From positions 1 through 64,000 of the forward strand of contig CAVXNM010000028.1 in the NCBI GenBank assembly GCA_963763115.1: 64,000 nt of DNA, written 5' to 3'. Position 1 is the first letter of the stretch. The number at the start of each line of letters is the position of its first letter. This DNA is from CAVQCA01 sp963763115 (GTDB lineage Bacteria; Pseudomonadota; Gammaproteobacteria; UBA9214). This document shows positions 1 through 8,916 of this stretch, one piece after another. A program made the translations under genes and the position numbers. Under the pieces are notes generated by a model that was not told where the DNA came from, did not search any database, and saw nothing but the letters and a program-made list of their open reading frames with translations.

Positions 1-782
1 CCATGGAAGCGGCCGGGCGCACCCCGCGGCAGGTCGATCTGATCGTGTTCGCCACCACTACTCCCGACCGCGTGTTCCCGAGCACCGCCTGCCTGCTGCA
101 GCAACGGCTCGATATTCATGGTACGGCGGCCTTTGACGTGCAGGCGGTCTGTACCGGCTTCATCTACGCACTGGGAATCGCAGACAAGTTCATCCGCACC
201 GGCACCTCGCGCTGCGCACTCGTAGTCGGTGCGGAGACGCTGTCCCGTATTGTCGACTGGAACGACCGCAGCACCAGCATCCTGTTCGGCGACGGCGCGG
301 GTGCGGTCGTGCTGGAGGCGAGCGATGAACCCGGCATACTCTCCACGCACCTGCATGCCGATGGCAGCTACGAACACCTGCTGACGGTGCCGGCGGGCAT
401 CTCCTCCGGCTATGACAAGGTGCAGAGCGGGCAGGCCTATGTCCACATGCAGGGCAACGAGGTCTTCAAGATGGCGGTGAATACGCTGGGACGCATCGTC
501 GACGAGACACTGGCCCACAACCAGCTCGGCAAGTCCGATGTCGACTGGCTGATTCCCCATCAGGCGAATATCCGTATTATTCAGGCCACGGCCAAGAAGC
601 TGAAAATGTCCATGGACAGGGTCGTGGTGACCGTGGATGAGCACGGTAATACCTCCGCGGCTTCCGTGCCGCTGGCGCTGGATGTGGCCGTGCGCGACGG
701 GCGCATCCAGCGTGGAGAGACCCTGCTCATGGAGGCCTTCGGTGGCGGTTTCACCTGGGGTTCGGCGCTGCTCAAGTACTAG
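1..782 (+). CDS. fabH: 3-oxoacyl-[ACP] synthase III (KAS III), 5' end cut off
   Basis: Condenses acetyl-CoA with malonyl-ACP to start type II fatty acid synthesis in the cytoplasm. The visible 259 residues match the C-terminal four fifths of FabH (usual length about 320). Catalytic Cys lies in AVCTGF, His in PHQAN and Asn in HGNTSAAS, the three expected active-site motifs in the right order, and the protein ends in the usual GGGFTWGSALL. The frame is open to the left edge, so the true start is outside the window. It heads the fabH-fabD-fabG-acpP-fabF cluster, separated from fabD by a 262-base gap holding a dispersed repeat. Confidence 0.95.
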   Translation, partial: MEAAGRTPRQVDLIVFATTTPDRVFPSTACLLQQRLDIHGTAAFDVQAVCTGFIYALGIADKFIRTGTSRCALVVGAETLSRIVDWNDRSTSILFGDGAGAVVLEASDEPGILSTHLHADGSYEHLLTVPAGISSGYDKVQSGQAYVHMQGNEVFKMAVNTLGRIVDETLAHNQLGKSDVDWLIPHQANIRIIQATAKKLKMSMDRVVVTVDEHGNTSAASVPLALDVAVRDGRIQRGETLLMEAFGGGFTWGSALLKY

Positions 783-867
783 GTGCGGTGGCGGCTTTCA
801 CGCTCTTACCGCAAAGACGCAAAGTTCGCGCAGAAACTAATTAGTGTTCATCCATAAACACCGTTTT

Positions 868-938
868 CACCGCCGAGACGCAAAAGACGCAGAGAATTAC
901 CTTGAAGAAAATAATTTACGCTTTGCGTCTCGGCGGTG
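868..938. repeat. Imperfect inverted repeat, CACCGC-type dispersed family, copy 1
   Basis: Arms CACCGCCGAGACGCAAA (from 868) and CTTTGCGTCTCGGCGGTG (to 938) are near-perfect inverted complements. They lie inside a wider repeat-rich gap (about 800-1020) that also contains ACCGCAAAGACGCAAAG and CTTGCGTTTTGCGGTG. The flank TTAGTGTTCATCCATAAACA recurs as the reverse complement near 8820 and 19990. This fills the space between fabH and fabD; no gene was seen in it. Confidence 0.75.
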
Positions 939-1044
939 AGTTTAAGTCTTTATGGACGGGCATTAATTTACAGAACCAATTAATGCAGTTTGTGTTCCTT
1001 GCGTTTTGCGGTGAAAAATCCGGTTAATTTTTTATCTGCTGACG

Positions 1045-2013
1045 ATGAATACACCTAACGAAACTTCAGATAACGATATTTCAGAACAGACGCTTGCCAT
1101 GGTATTCCCGGGGCAGGGGTCCCAGTCCGTAGGGATGCTGTCCGGTCTGGCACAGACCTTTTCACTGGTGAGCGAGACCTTTCTGGAAGCCAGCGATATC
1201 CTGGGTTATGACCTGTGGAAACTGGTCATCGAAGGCCCGGAGGCGGATCTCAACCGGACCGACCGGACGCAGCCTGTGATGCTGGCGGCGGGAGTTGCCG
1301 TGTGGCGCATCTGGCGGGCACAGGGCGGAAAGCGGCCTGCCCTGATGGCGGGACACAGCCTGGGCGAATACACCGCGCTGGTCTGCGCCGATGCCCTGGC
1401 CTTTGCCGATGCAATCGCTCTGGTGGCCGAACGCGGACGTTGCATGCAGGAGGCGGTACCGGCAGGCAGCGGTGCGATGGCGGCCATCCTTGGCCTGGAT
1501 GATGCGGATGTTGTCGATGTCTGCGCCCGGGCATCCGAGGGGCGGGTGGTTGCCGCCGTGAACTACAACTCGCCGGGCCAGGTGGTCATCGCCGGTGATG
1601 CCGCGGCCGTGCAACGTGCAATGGAACTGGCGAAGGCGTCCGGTGCGAAACGCGCCGTGCCGCTGCCGGTCAGTGTGCCCGCGCACTGCGAGCTTATGCG
1701 AACGGCCGCTGAACGGTTTGCCGGGCAGCTTCAGCGCGCGGCGATCAAAACACCGGCAATCCCCGTCATCCAGAATGTGGACGTGACGGCTCATGATGCG
1801 CCGGATGTGATTCGCGAAGCGCTCAAGCAGCAATTGTACAGTCCGGTGCAATGGGTCAGGACTGTCGAAAGGATGCGAGATGATGGCATGCAAAGGATAA
1901 TCGAGGCCGGTCCCGGCAAGGTGCTCGCGGGTTTGTGCAAACGCATACACAAGGAGCTGGAGGTTGTCGCTGTGTATGATCCGGACAGTTTGAACGCGGC
2001 ATTGAACGCTTGA
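1045..2013 (+). CDS. fabD: Malonyl-CoA:ACP transacylase
   Basis: Transfers malonyl from CoA to acyl carrier protein, feeding every elongation round. The 322-residue product has the FabD motifs in order: FPGQGSQ at about 21-27, the nucleophile elbow GHSLGEYTA with Ser105, QVVIAGD in the middle, and the late VPAHCELM segment carrying the active-site His. It has about 15 more N-terminal residues than E. coli FabD; the first in-frame ATG is used, but the Met codon just before VFPGQGSQ is possible. No strong ribosome-binding site precedes it. It lies 27 bases upstream of fabG and is probably cotranscribed with it. Confidence 0.96.
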   Translation: MNTPNETSDNDISEQTLAMVFPGQGSQSVGMLSGLAQTFSLVSETFLEASDILGYDLWKLVIEGPEADLNRTDRTQPVMLAAGVAVWRIWRAQGGKRPALMAGHSLGEYTALVCADALAFADAIALVAERGRCMQEAVPAGSGAMAAILGLDDADVVDVCARASEGRVVAAVNYNSPGQVVIAGDAAAVQRAMELAKASGAKRAVPLPVSVPAHCELMRTAAERFAGQLQRAAIKTPAIPVIQNVDVTAHDAPDVIREALKQQLYSPVQWVRTVERMRDDGMQRIIEAGPGKVLAGLCKRIHKELEVVAVYDPDSLNAALNA

Positions 2014-2040
2014 TGTGCAGTTGCTGCTTGGGAGGCAGGT

Positions 2041-2784
2041 ATGGAATTGAGTGACGAGACAGTACTGATAACCGGCGCCAGTCGCGGGATCGGACGGGCG
2101 ATTGCGCTCGAACTCGGCGCGCGCGGCGCAACCATCGTGGGTACCGCAACCAGCGAACAGGGTGCCCGGGACATATCCGGAACACTGTCGAGTCATTCCA
2201 TAGGGGGCGCGGGCATGGTGCTGAATGTCACCAGCACCGATTCTATCGCGGCATTTTTAAAATCCCTGCAGGACGATATCGGCAATCCCACGGTACTGGT
2301 CAACAATGCGGGCATAACCAGGGATAATCTGCTCCTGCGCATGAAGGACGAGGAGTGGGACGCCGTGATAAACACCAATCTCACCTCGGTGTTTCACATG
2401 AGCAAGGCGTGCCTGCGCGGCATGATGAAGGCCAGACATGGAAGGATAATAACGATCACCTCCGTCGTGGGCGCTACCGGCAATCCCGGGCAGGCGAACT
2501 ACGCCGCGACCAAGGCGGGCGTCATCGGGTTCACCAAATCACTTGCACGCGAAGTCGGCTCACGGGGTATAACCGTCAATGCCGTTGCCCCGGGCTTCAT
2601 CGATACCGACATGACGCGTGCCATGTCCGACGAACAAAGGGGAAAACTGCTCGAACAGATACCGCTGGCCAGGCTGGGCGATGCGAGGGACATCGCCTGC
2701 GCGGTTGCGTTCCTCGCCTCGCGCGAGGCCGCATACATCACGGGGGAAACGCTGCACGTCAATGGCGGCATGTATATGAACTGA
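2041..2784 (+). CDS. fabG: 3-oxoacyl-[ACP] reductase
   Basis: NADPH-dependent short-chain dehydrogenase that reduces beta-ketoacyl-ACP in each elongation cycle. The 247 residues are the usual FabG length. Visible motifs are TGASRGIG at 11-18 (cofactor loop), NNAG at 88-91, the catalytic set Ser141, Tyr154 and Lys158, and the C-terminal GETLHVNGGMYM typical of FabG. The start is fixed by GGGAGG seven bases or so before the ATG. It sits between fabD and acpP; a 236-base gap follows that appears to contain a promoter for acpP. Confidence 0.97.
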   Translation: MELSDETVLITGASRGIGRAIALELGARGATIVGTATSEQGARDISGTLSSHSIGGAGMVLNVTSTDSIAAFLKSLQDDIGNPTVLVNNAGITRDNLLLRMKDEEWDAVINTNLTSVFHMSKACLRGMMKARHGRIITITSVVGATGNPGQANYAATKAGVIGFTKSLAREVGSRGITVNAVAPGFIDTDMTRAMSDEQRGKLLEQIPLARLGDARDIACAVAFLASREAAYITGETLHVNGGMYMN

Positions 2785-2941
2785 TATTCTCGGCTGGCGA
2801 GCCGTCGCCTGACGCCTCTGTTCCTGGTATCAGGAAATCAGTGCAAAATGTTGTTTAATATGTACATAATGCAGATTAAACTAAGCCGTATCCACGTCAT
2901 GCGTGACCACCGCAGCGACTGTCGCTGACAGGTGAAGTTAC

Positions 2942-2971
2942 TTGTATCTTGTACAAGGCATTCACTACAAT
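2942..2971 (+). promoter_or_regulatory. Candidate sigma70 promoter for acpP
   Basis: TTGTAT at 2942-2947 and TACAAT at 2966-2971 are spaced by 18 bases, a good fit to -35 and -10 elements. They lie about 50 bases upstream of the acpP start in the longest gap of the fab cluster. A separate strong acpP promoter is common because ACP is needed in large amounts. The call is by eye only. Confidence 0.4.
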
Positions 2972-3020
2972 ACTCGCCCAGCGAATGCCGCCATTTTCAA
3001 ACAGAGAGGGATAGTCCGAA

Positions 3021-3260
3021 ATGAGCAACGTTGATGAACGCGTCAAGAAGATTGTTATTGAGCAGCTGGGCGTCAAGGAGGAAGAGGTGACCAATGCCGC
3101 TTCCTTTGTCGATGATCTTGGCGCGGATTCTCTGGACACGGTAGAACTCGTCATGGCTCTGGAAGAGGAGTTTGAATGCGAGATTCCTGACGAAGAGGCC
3201 GAGAAGATCACTACCGTCCAGCAGGCGATTGATTACGTAAACGCCCACCTGGGTGGTTGA
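3021..3260 (+). CDS. acpP: Acyl carrier protein
   Basis: Small acidic carrier that holds growing acyl chains on a 4'-phosphopantetheine arm. The 79 residues match the family length, and the attachment motif GADSLDTVELV places the modified Ser at residue 37. The sequence is rich in Asp and Glu, as expected. GAGAGGG upstream of the ATG supports the start. It lies between fabG and fabF, and a hairpin followed by a T run comes directly after it, which would let ACP be made in excess over FabF. Confidence 0.98.
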   Translation: MSNVDERVKKIVIEQLGVKEEEVTNAASFVDDLGADSLDTVELVMALEEEFECEIPDEEAEKITTVQQAIDYVNAHLGG

Positions 3261-3282
3261 CCATTTCCCTATCGGATACCGG

Positions 3283-3319
3283 CCGCACCGGCCTGTACAG
3301 CGGTGCGGTTTTTTGTTTT
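3283..3319 (+). terminator. Rho-independent terminator or attenuator between acpP and fabF
   Basis: CCGCACCG (3283-3290) and CGGTGCGG (3301-3308) form an 8-bp GC-rich stem with a 10-base loop, followed at once by six T and then GTTTTT. It lies 22 bases after the acpP stop and about 45 bases before the fabF start, so it probably limits read-through into fabF. Confidence 0.75.
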
Positions 3320-3362
3320 TGGCATCGTTGAATTCCCACCGGTCACTGGCAGGAGTCGGGTG

Positions 3363-4604
3363 TTGTCCAAAAGACGTGTAGTTGTCACAGGACTGGGAAT
3401 CGTTTCGCCGGTCGGTAATTCTGTCGATGACGCCTGGACCAGCATACTGGCGGGGAAGAGCGGTATCGAACCGATTGCCCGATTTGATGTTTCCGCATTC
3501 GCAGTGCGTTTTGGCGGTGAGGTCAGGAATTTCGATGTCACACGGTATCTCCCAGCCAAAGATGCGCGCAAGATGGCGCCCTTCATTCACTACGGCATTG
3601 CGGCGGCAAGCCAGGCCATCAACGATTCCGGTCTGGTTATCAATGAGAGCAATGCCGACCGTGCCGGGATAGCCATCGGTTCGGGTATCGGCGGACTTCC
3701 GGGTATCGAGGATGCCTACCAGACCTACATGGACGGTGGTCCGCGCAAGATTTCACCGTTTTTCGTGCCCAGCAATATCATCAACATGATTGGCGGCAAC
3801 CTTTCCATAATCCACGGGATGAAAGGACCGAATATCGCAATCGTTACCGCCTGCGCCTCGGCGACCCACAATATCGGCATTGCGGCCCGCATGATTGCCT
3901 ACGGCGATGCCGATATCATGATGGCGGGCGGCGCCGAGATGACGACCTGCCCGACGGGTATCGGTGGATTCGCGGCGGCGCGCGCACTCTCGACCCGCAA
4001 CGACGCATCCGCAGGCTGCCAGCCGTCCCTGGGATCGGGAGCGGGATGGTTTCGTGCTCAGCGACGGCGCCGGCGTATTGATGCTCGAGGAGTATGAACA
4101 GGCGAGGCGTCGCGGCGCGAACATCTATGCGGAAGTCGCCGGTTTCGGTATGAGTGGTGACGCCTACCATATGACCCTGCCCGCCCCGGCGGCGAGGGCG
4201 CGGCGCTGTGCATGCACAATGCCATTGCCGACGCGGCCATGGACAGAAATGATATCCACTACATCAATGCCCACGGCACCTCGACGCTTGCCGGTGATCT
4301 TGCCGAAACACGTGCCATAAAACAGGTATTCGGCGACTACGCCGGCCGCGTGGCTGTCAGTTCCACGAAGTCGATGACCGGGCACCTGCTCGGGGCGGCA
4401 GGTGGAATCGAGGCGGTTTTTTCGGTGCTGGCGCTGCGCGACCAGGTGGCCCCGCCGACCATCAATCTGGAGAATCCCGACCCTGAGTGTGATCTGGACT
4501 ACGTGCCGAATGTGGCCCGCGAAATGAAGATCCATACCGTCATGTCGAATTCATTCGGTTTCGGCGGCACCAACGCAACGCTGATACTGCGCAGAACGGA
4601 CTGA
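3363..4604 (+). pseudogene. fabF: 3-oxoacyl-[ACP] synthase II (FabF), two compensating frameshifts
   Basis: Beta-ketoacyl-ACP synthase that elongates acyl chains. All FabF landmarks are present but in two frames: catalytic Cys164 in TACASATHN, then NAHGTST and STKSMTGHLLG with the two active-site His, ending FGFGGTNATLILRR. At about 4005-4012 an extra base shifts the frame (RNDDPQAASRPWDRERDGF resumes in frame +1). Near 4188 a missing base restores it before EGAALCMHNAI. Between these points the product is read out of frame. The start is TTG 3363 (or GTG 3360) after AGGAG. Since the rest is fully conserved, a sequencing error is as likely as a true lesion. Confidence 0.85.
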
Positions 4605-4609
4605 AACCT

Positions 4610-6028
4610 GTGAATGCCCTGTGTGACACGGGCGGCAGGCGGGGCTCTTCAACCAGGTCTTCCGAACCATGCTGCGCGCTGCACGGGATCAGTTTCCCGT
4701 TCGACCTGATCGATCTGCATGCGCACAACCCCGCGCGATATCCGCAGCTTCTGCAAAGCACGGCGCACGGGCGTTTCGACATCCTGTTTGCTTTCCCCGG
4801 GGAGACGCTCAGGCTCGAACCTTCGGGCGTGCTGAGCGGTCCCCCGGAAGCGGGACCCCGAGATGGTGATTTTCTCGGCGCCTTCGATCGCTGGTGGTCC
4901 TTCTCATCGACTGAAGTCAATGAACCGGAAGACCTGCCATTTACTGGCGGCTGGTTCGTTTATCTGGGTTATGAACTCGCCGCCCGGATCGAACCCTGCC
5001 TTTGTCTTCCGTCCGCCGGCGATGTGCTGCCCGTCGCCGCCGCCACGCGCTATTCAACGGCGATCGTGCGAGACCATGAGAAACGCACGACAGTCATCGT
5101 TGCCGAACCCGGGCACGATGACCGGATCGCCGCCATCGAGAGGGACATCATCTGCCTGCCGCACCCGGATGGGCGGGAGCGGGAAGTGCTTCGGCTTGCG
5201 CGCATCATCGAGGCGCCGCAGGAGCGCTACCTGGAGGCCGTCGAGCGCATCCACCGGTACATCCGCGAAGGCGATGTCTTCCAGGTCAATATCTCGCGGC
5301 CGTGGCTGATCACCACACGAGAAGCGGTTGATGCGCCGGCGCTGTACCGGAGTTTGCGGCGGCACAATCCGGCGCCTTACAGTGGCATCGCCCGCTGGGG
5401 TGATGCCGCCGTCATCAGCTCTTCACCGGAGCGGCTGGTCCGCGTGCGGGGTCGGACGGTGGAGACGCGCCCGATCGCCGGGACCCGGCCCAGAGGCCAC
5501 AGCAGAATCACCGACAGCAACCGTTCCGCGGAATTGCTGGCCCACCCGAAGGAGCGGGCCGAGCACGTCATGCTGATCGATCTGGAGCGCAATGACCTGG
5601 GACGCATCTGCATGCCGGGCTCGGTGAAAGTCGATGAGTTCATGGTGCTCGAATCCTATGCACACGTTCATCATATCGTGTCAAACGTGAAAGGCGGGTT
5701 ACGCGCCGATATCACACCGGGGCAGGTGCTGAGAGCAGTATTCCCGGGAGGCACGATCACCGGCTGCCCCAAGGTGCGCTGCATGGAAATCATCGCCGAA
5801 CTTGAACGGGAAGCGCGCGGCGCCTATACCGGCTCCATGGGTTACATTAACCGCGATGGCGGTATGGACATGAATATCCTGATACGCAGCATGACCGTCT
5901 CGGCCAATCAGGTGCAGCTAAGGGCCGGGGCCGGCATCGTCGCAGATTCGGTGCCCGAGGCGGAACTGGAGGAAACGCGCGCCAAGGCGCTCGGTTTGCT
6001 GCGTGCCCTCGGCATCAGAACTGCCTGA
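4610..6028 (+). CDS. pabB: Aminodeoxychorismate synthase component I
   Basis: Uses chorismate and ammonia from the glutaminase partner to make 4-amino-4-deoxychorismate for folate. The 472-residue product ends in a full chorismate-binding domain: GDVFQVNISRP near 220, SSSPERLVRV, TRPIAGTRPRG, ERAEHVMLIDLERNDLGR and the FPGGTITGCPK motif near 380, then YTGSMGYI. These are PabB/TrpE-family signatures; adjacency to pabC favours PabB over TrpE. The start is GTG 4610, five bases after the fabF stop, and the N-terminal part is the variable TrpE-like N domain. Confidence 0.9.
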   Translation: MNALCDTGGRRGSSTRSSEPCCALHGISFPFDLIDLHAHNPARYPQLLQSTAHGRFDILFAFPGETLRLEPSGVLSGPPEAGPRDGDFLGAFDRWWSFSSTEVNEPEDLPFTGGWFVYLGYELAARIEPCLCLPSAGDVLPVAAATRYSTAIVRDHEKRTTVIVAEPGHDDRIAAIERDIICLPHPDGREREVLRLARIIEAPQERYLEAVERIHRYIREGDVFQVNISRPWLITTREAVDAPALYRSLRRHNPAPYSGIARWGDAAVISSSPERLVRVRGRTVETRPIAGTRPRGHSRITDSNRSAELLAHPKERAEHVMLIDLERNDLGRICMPGSVKVDEFMVLESYAHVHHIVSNVKGGLRADITPGQVLRAVFPGGTITGCPKVRCMEIIAELEREARGAYTGSMGYINRDGGMDMNILIRSMTVSANQVQLRAGAGIVADSVPEAELEETRAKALGLLRALGIRTA

Positions 6029-6047
6029 CGGCCGCGAGCCAGCGCGG

Positions 6048-6902
6048 ATGATTTCACCGGAGAACCCACTCGTCGTGATCAACGGTTTGACGATCGACAG
6101 CATCTCCAGTCTGGACAGGGGGCTGTTGTACGGCGACGGGGTTTTCGAAACCATGGCCGTGAAAGCCGGGCGTCCGCGCTTCTGGCTGCGGCATCTGGCG
6201 CGGCTCACTGCGGGTTGCGGGCGTTTGGGTATTCCGCAACCGGAGTGGAAACGCCTGCTGGAGGAATCCCTGGCGGTCACCTCCGGGGTGAACCGGGGGG
6301 TTCTCAAGATCATCGTCACCCGCGGGTGCTCAGGACGCGGCTACCGCCCCGCGAGCGATGCGAACCCGACCCGGATCATCCAGTTGCATCCCTGGCCGGA
6401 CTATCCCGAAACCTGCCGCGGGTCGGGGGTACGGGTGCGCCTGTGCCGCCAGCGCCTGGGACACAACCCCGCGCTGGCGGGGATCAAGCACCTCAATCGC
6501 CTGGAACAGGTGCTCGCGAGAGGGGAATGGGATGATCCCGGCATCCTTGAAGGACTGCTGCTGGATGAGGATGAACGCCTGGTGGAGGGCACCATGAGCA
6601 ACCTGTTTCTCATCAGGGATCGGATCCTGATGACCCCGGACCTGGTCCGCTGTGGTGTCGCCGGCATCCTGCGTACGGTCGTGATGGAACTGGCCGCCAG
6701 GGTGCCGATGCCGCTGCAGGTCAGGGCGCTTGGACTGGATGATCTCCGGGAAGCGGATGAAGTGTTCCTGACCAACAGTCTCATCGGCATCTGGCCGGTC
6801 ATCGCGGTCGAAGACCGTCCGTATCGCAGGGGAGCCTTGACCTGTCGATTGCAGGAATTGCTGAAAGACCTGTCGTCGGATGGCGAGGCGTGGTTTAACT
6901 GA
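6048..6902 (+). CDS. pabC: Aminodeoxychorismate lyase
   Basis: PLP enzyme (branched-chain aminotransferase fold, class IV) that releases pyruvate from aminodeoxychorismate to give 4-aminobenzoate. Visible features are SSLDRGLLYGDGVFETM near the N-terminus, the PLP lysine in AGIKHLNRLEQVLAR, and EGTMSNLFLI. The open frame begins at 6003, overlapping pabB, but the ATG at 6048 gives a normal PabC N-terminus (284 aa). It follows pabB and precedes mltG, the order seen in many gammaproteobacteria. Confidence 0.92.
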   Translation: MISPENPLVVINGLTIDSISSLDRGLLYGDGVFETMAVKAGRPRFWLRHLARLTAGCGRLGIPQPEWKRLLEESLAVTSGVNRGVLKIIVTRGCSGRGYRPASDANPTRIIQLHPWPDYPETCRGSGVRVRLCRQRLGHNPALAGIKHLNRLEQVLARGEWDDPGILEGLLLDEDERLVEGTMSNLFLIRDRILMTPDLVRCGVAGILRTVVMELAARVPMPLQVRALGLDDLREADEVFLTNSLIGIWPVIAVEDRPYRRGALTCRLQELLKDLSSDGEAWFN

Positions 6903-6930
6903 AGCGCTGGCGCTATTATCCTCTGTTCCC

Positions 6931-7992
6931 ATGAAATACCCGCAGCCCATCAACTGGAAACGCCGCCTGAGCTACGCTCTGGTCAGCGTGGGGATCGGCG
7001 TGCTCATCACGGTTGCCGTTCTGCTGGGACAATATCAGGACTTCAGGAAGGCTCCGCTCAACATCTCCGAATCCGGGGTGGTCTATGAGATCGCCGCGGG
7101 GACATCGCTGAAACAACTGGCGTATGACCTGCAGCGGCGGGGAATTACCGGACACCCCCACTATCTGATCTGGCTGGGTCGTGAACTGGATCTTGCGCAC
7201 CGCCTGCAGGCCGGCGAGTACGAGATTATCCCCGGCATGACGCCGGAGAGCCTGCTCAGAAAACTGGCTGGCGGCGAGGTGATCCAGCATGCGATCACCC
7301 TGATCGAAGGCCAGACATTCAAGGAAATGCTGGCGGTGATCACGGCGAATGGTGACATCGTGCATACCCTGGATGGTGTGAGTACAGGGGAACTCATGGC
7401 GCGGCTGGGACATGAGGGAGAGAATCCCGAGGGCCGGTTCCTGCCGGATACCTACCATTTCCCGCAGGGGACAACGGATCTGTCCTTTCTCACGCGTGTC
7501 TATAACGCGATGGAGCACCACCTGGCCGAGGCGTGGGCGGCGCGTGAAGAGGGCTTGCCTCTTAATACCCCCTACGAGGCCCTGACGCTTGCCTCGATCG
7601 TTGAGAAGGAGACCGGAGTTGCCGGGGAACGGCCGGTCATTGCCGGGGTATTCATCCGCCGACTGAAGAAAGGCATGCGTCTGCAGACTGACCCGACGGT
7701 GATCTACGGACTGGGGGATCGCTTTGACGGAAACCTGCGTGCCAGCGATCTGCGCAGCGACACGCCTTACAATACCTATACCCGCGACGGTCTACCACCG
7801 ACGCCCATCGCCATGCCCGGTGCGGCGTCTATCCACGCGGTATTGCATCCCGACAAGGGTGATGCCCTGTTCTTTGTGGCCAATGGAAGCGGCGGTCATT
7901 ATTTTTCTCGCACCCTCAAGGAACATGAAAGCGCCGTGCAGAAGTTCCAGCTCGGCAAATCCGTCAGTTTGCCGCCGTCGTCATCGCAGTGA
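6931..7992 (+). CDS. mltG: Endolytic murein transglycosylase MltG (YceG-like)
   Basis: Inner-membrane lytic transglycosylase that cuts nascent glycan strands. One N-terminal membrane segment (about residues 11-32) is followed by a LysM-like part and the YceG catalytic domain, with the Glu in LASIVEKETGV and the conserved RLKKGMRLQTDPTVIYG and SDTPYNTY. The length (353 aa) is normal. I chose the ATG at 6931, just after pabC, over the upstream Met at 6880, since the protein then begins shortly before the membrane segment. It overlaps the tmk region by a few bases. Confidence 0.93.
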   Translation: MKYPQPINWKRRLSYALVSVGIGVLITVAVLLGQYQDFRKAPLNISESGVVYEIAAGTSLKQLAYDLQRRGITGHPHYLIWLGRELDLAHRLQAGEYEIIPGMTPESLLRKLAGGEVIQHAITLIEGQTFKEMLAVITANGDIVHTLDGVSTGELMARLGHEGENPEGRFLPDTYHFPQGTTDLSFLTRVYNAMEHHLAEAWAAREEGLPLNTPYEALTLASIVEKETGVAGERPVIAGVFIRRLKKGMRLQTDPTVIYGLGDRFDGNLRASDLRSDTPYNTYTRDGLPPTPIAMPGAASIHAVLHPDKGDALFFVANGSGGHYFSRTLKEHESAVQKFQLGKSVSLPPSSSQ

Positions 7993-7994
7993 TA

Positions 7995-8621
7995 ATGGAG
8001 GGGAAGTTCATCACCATAGAGGGCATCGAGGGTGTCGGGAAGAGCACCAACTTAGCCCATATTCGTGGCTTGTTTGAAGCGGCCGGCATCGATGTCGTGA
8101 TGACGCGCGAGCCCGGGGGCACGCTGCTCGGCGAGGCCATACGCGGATTGCTGCTGGACCCGCGCTATACCGGCATGAGCCCGGATTGCGAACTGCAGCT
8201 GATGTTCGCGGCGCGCGCCGAACATCTTGCCAGGGTGATATTGCCCGCGCTCGATCAGGGTCAATGGGTGCTGTGTGACCGATTTACCGATGCGACCTAT
8301 GCCTACCAGGGAGGGGGGCGTGGCATCGATGTCGAGAAAATCGCCCGTCTGGAACAGTGGGTCCAGGGTGACTTCCGGCCCGATCTGACCGTGCTGCTGG
8401 ACGTGCCCGTTGCCGTCGGCCTGGTGCGGGCCGGCAACCGCGGCGCCCTGGATCGATTCGAGCGGGAACAGATCGAATTTTTCGAGCGCGTCCGGCAGGC
8501 GTATCTGGATCTGGCCGCACGTCATGACGGGCGCTATCGGGTAATCGATGCCAATCAGCCACTGGCCGGTGTACAGCAGCAACTGGATGAGGTGCTGCGC
8601 CCGTTCGTGGATGTCCGTTGA
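7995..8621 (+). CDS. tmk: Thymidylate kinase
   Basis: Phosphorylates dTMP to dTDP. P-loop GIEGVGKST lies at about residues 10-18, followed by the DRx-type TREPGGT motif and the CDRFTDATYAYQGGGR substrate/LID region. The length (208 aa) is normal. The GTG at 7989 overlapping the mltG stop is also possible. It lies between mltG and holB, as in E. coli. Confidence 0.95.
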   Translation: MEGKFITIEGIEGVGKSTNLAHIRGLFEAAGIDVVMTREPGGTLLGEAIRGLLLDPRYTGMSPDCELQLMFAARAEHLARVILPALDQGQWVLCDRFTDATYAYQGGGRGIDVEKIARLEQWVQGDFRPDLTVLLDVPVAVGLVRAGNRGALDRFEREQIEFFERVRQAYLDLAARHDGRYRVIDANQPLAGVQQQLDEVLRPFVDVR

Positions 8622-8654
8622 AGCGGCATGACTGAATGCCACATACTTGGCATC

Positions 8655-8826
8655 CATCCATAAAGAAATAAACTCACCGCAGAGACGCACGATTGCATGG
8701 ATGCAGGAGTTAGAGCAACGCATGGAGCAGTTGCCGAAAGAACGCAAAGTGTTTAATTTGTTTTCGTTGAAGAATTTCTCCGCGTCCTTTGCGTCTATGC
8801 GGTGAAAACGGTGTTTATGGATAAAC
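8655..8826. repeat. CACCGC-type dispersed repeat, copy 2
   Basis: Arms CACCGCAGAGACGCA (8675-8689) and TGCGTCTATGCGGTG (8790-8804) are inverted complements with one mismatch. The outer flanks CCATCCATAAA and TTTATGGATAAACA are also inverted. The right half, from TTGTTTTCGTTGAAGAATTTC to the AAACACTA end, closely matches the copy upstream of the Crp/Fnr gene near 19940-20000. It occupies the tmk-holB gap; no gene was seen. Confidence 0.75.
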
Positions 8827-8916
8827 ACTACCTAAGCCACAAACCAGTTTCATGGGCAATAGGGAATTGTCTACCTTAGGCGCTGTCTTAGAAAATTATA
8901 TAAGCTCATGTATTAA

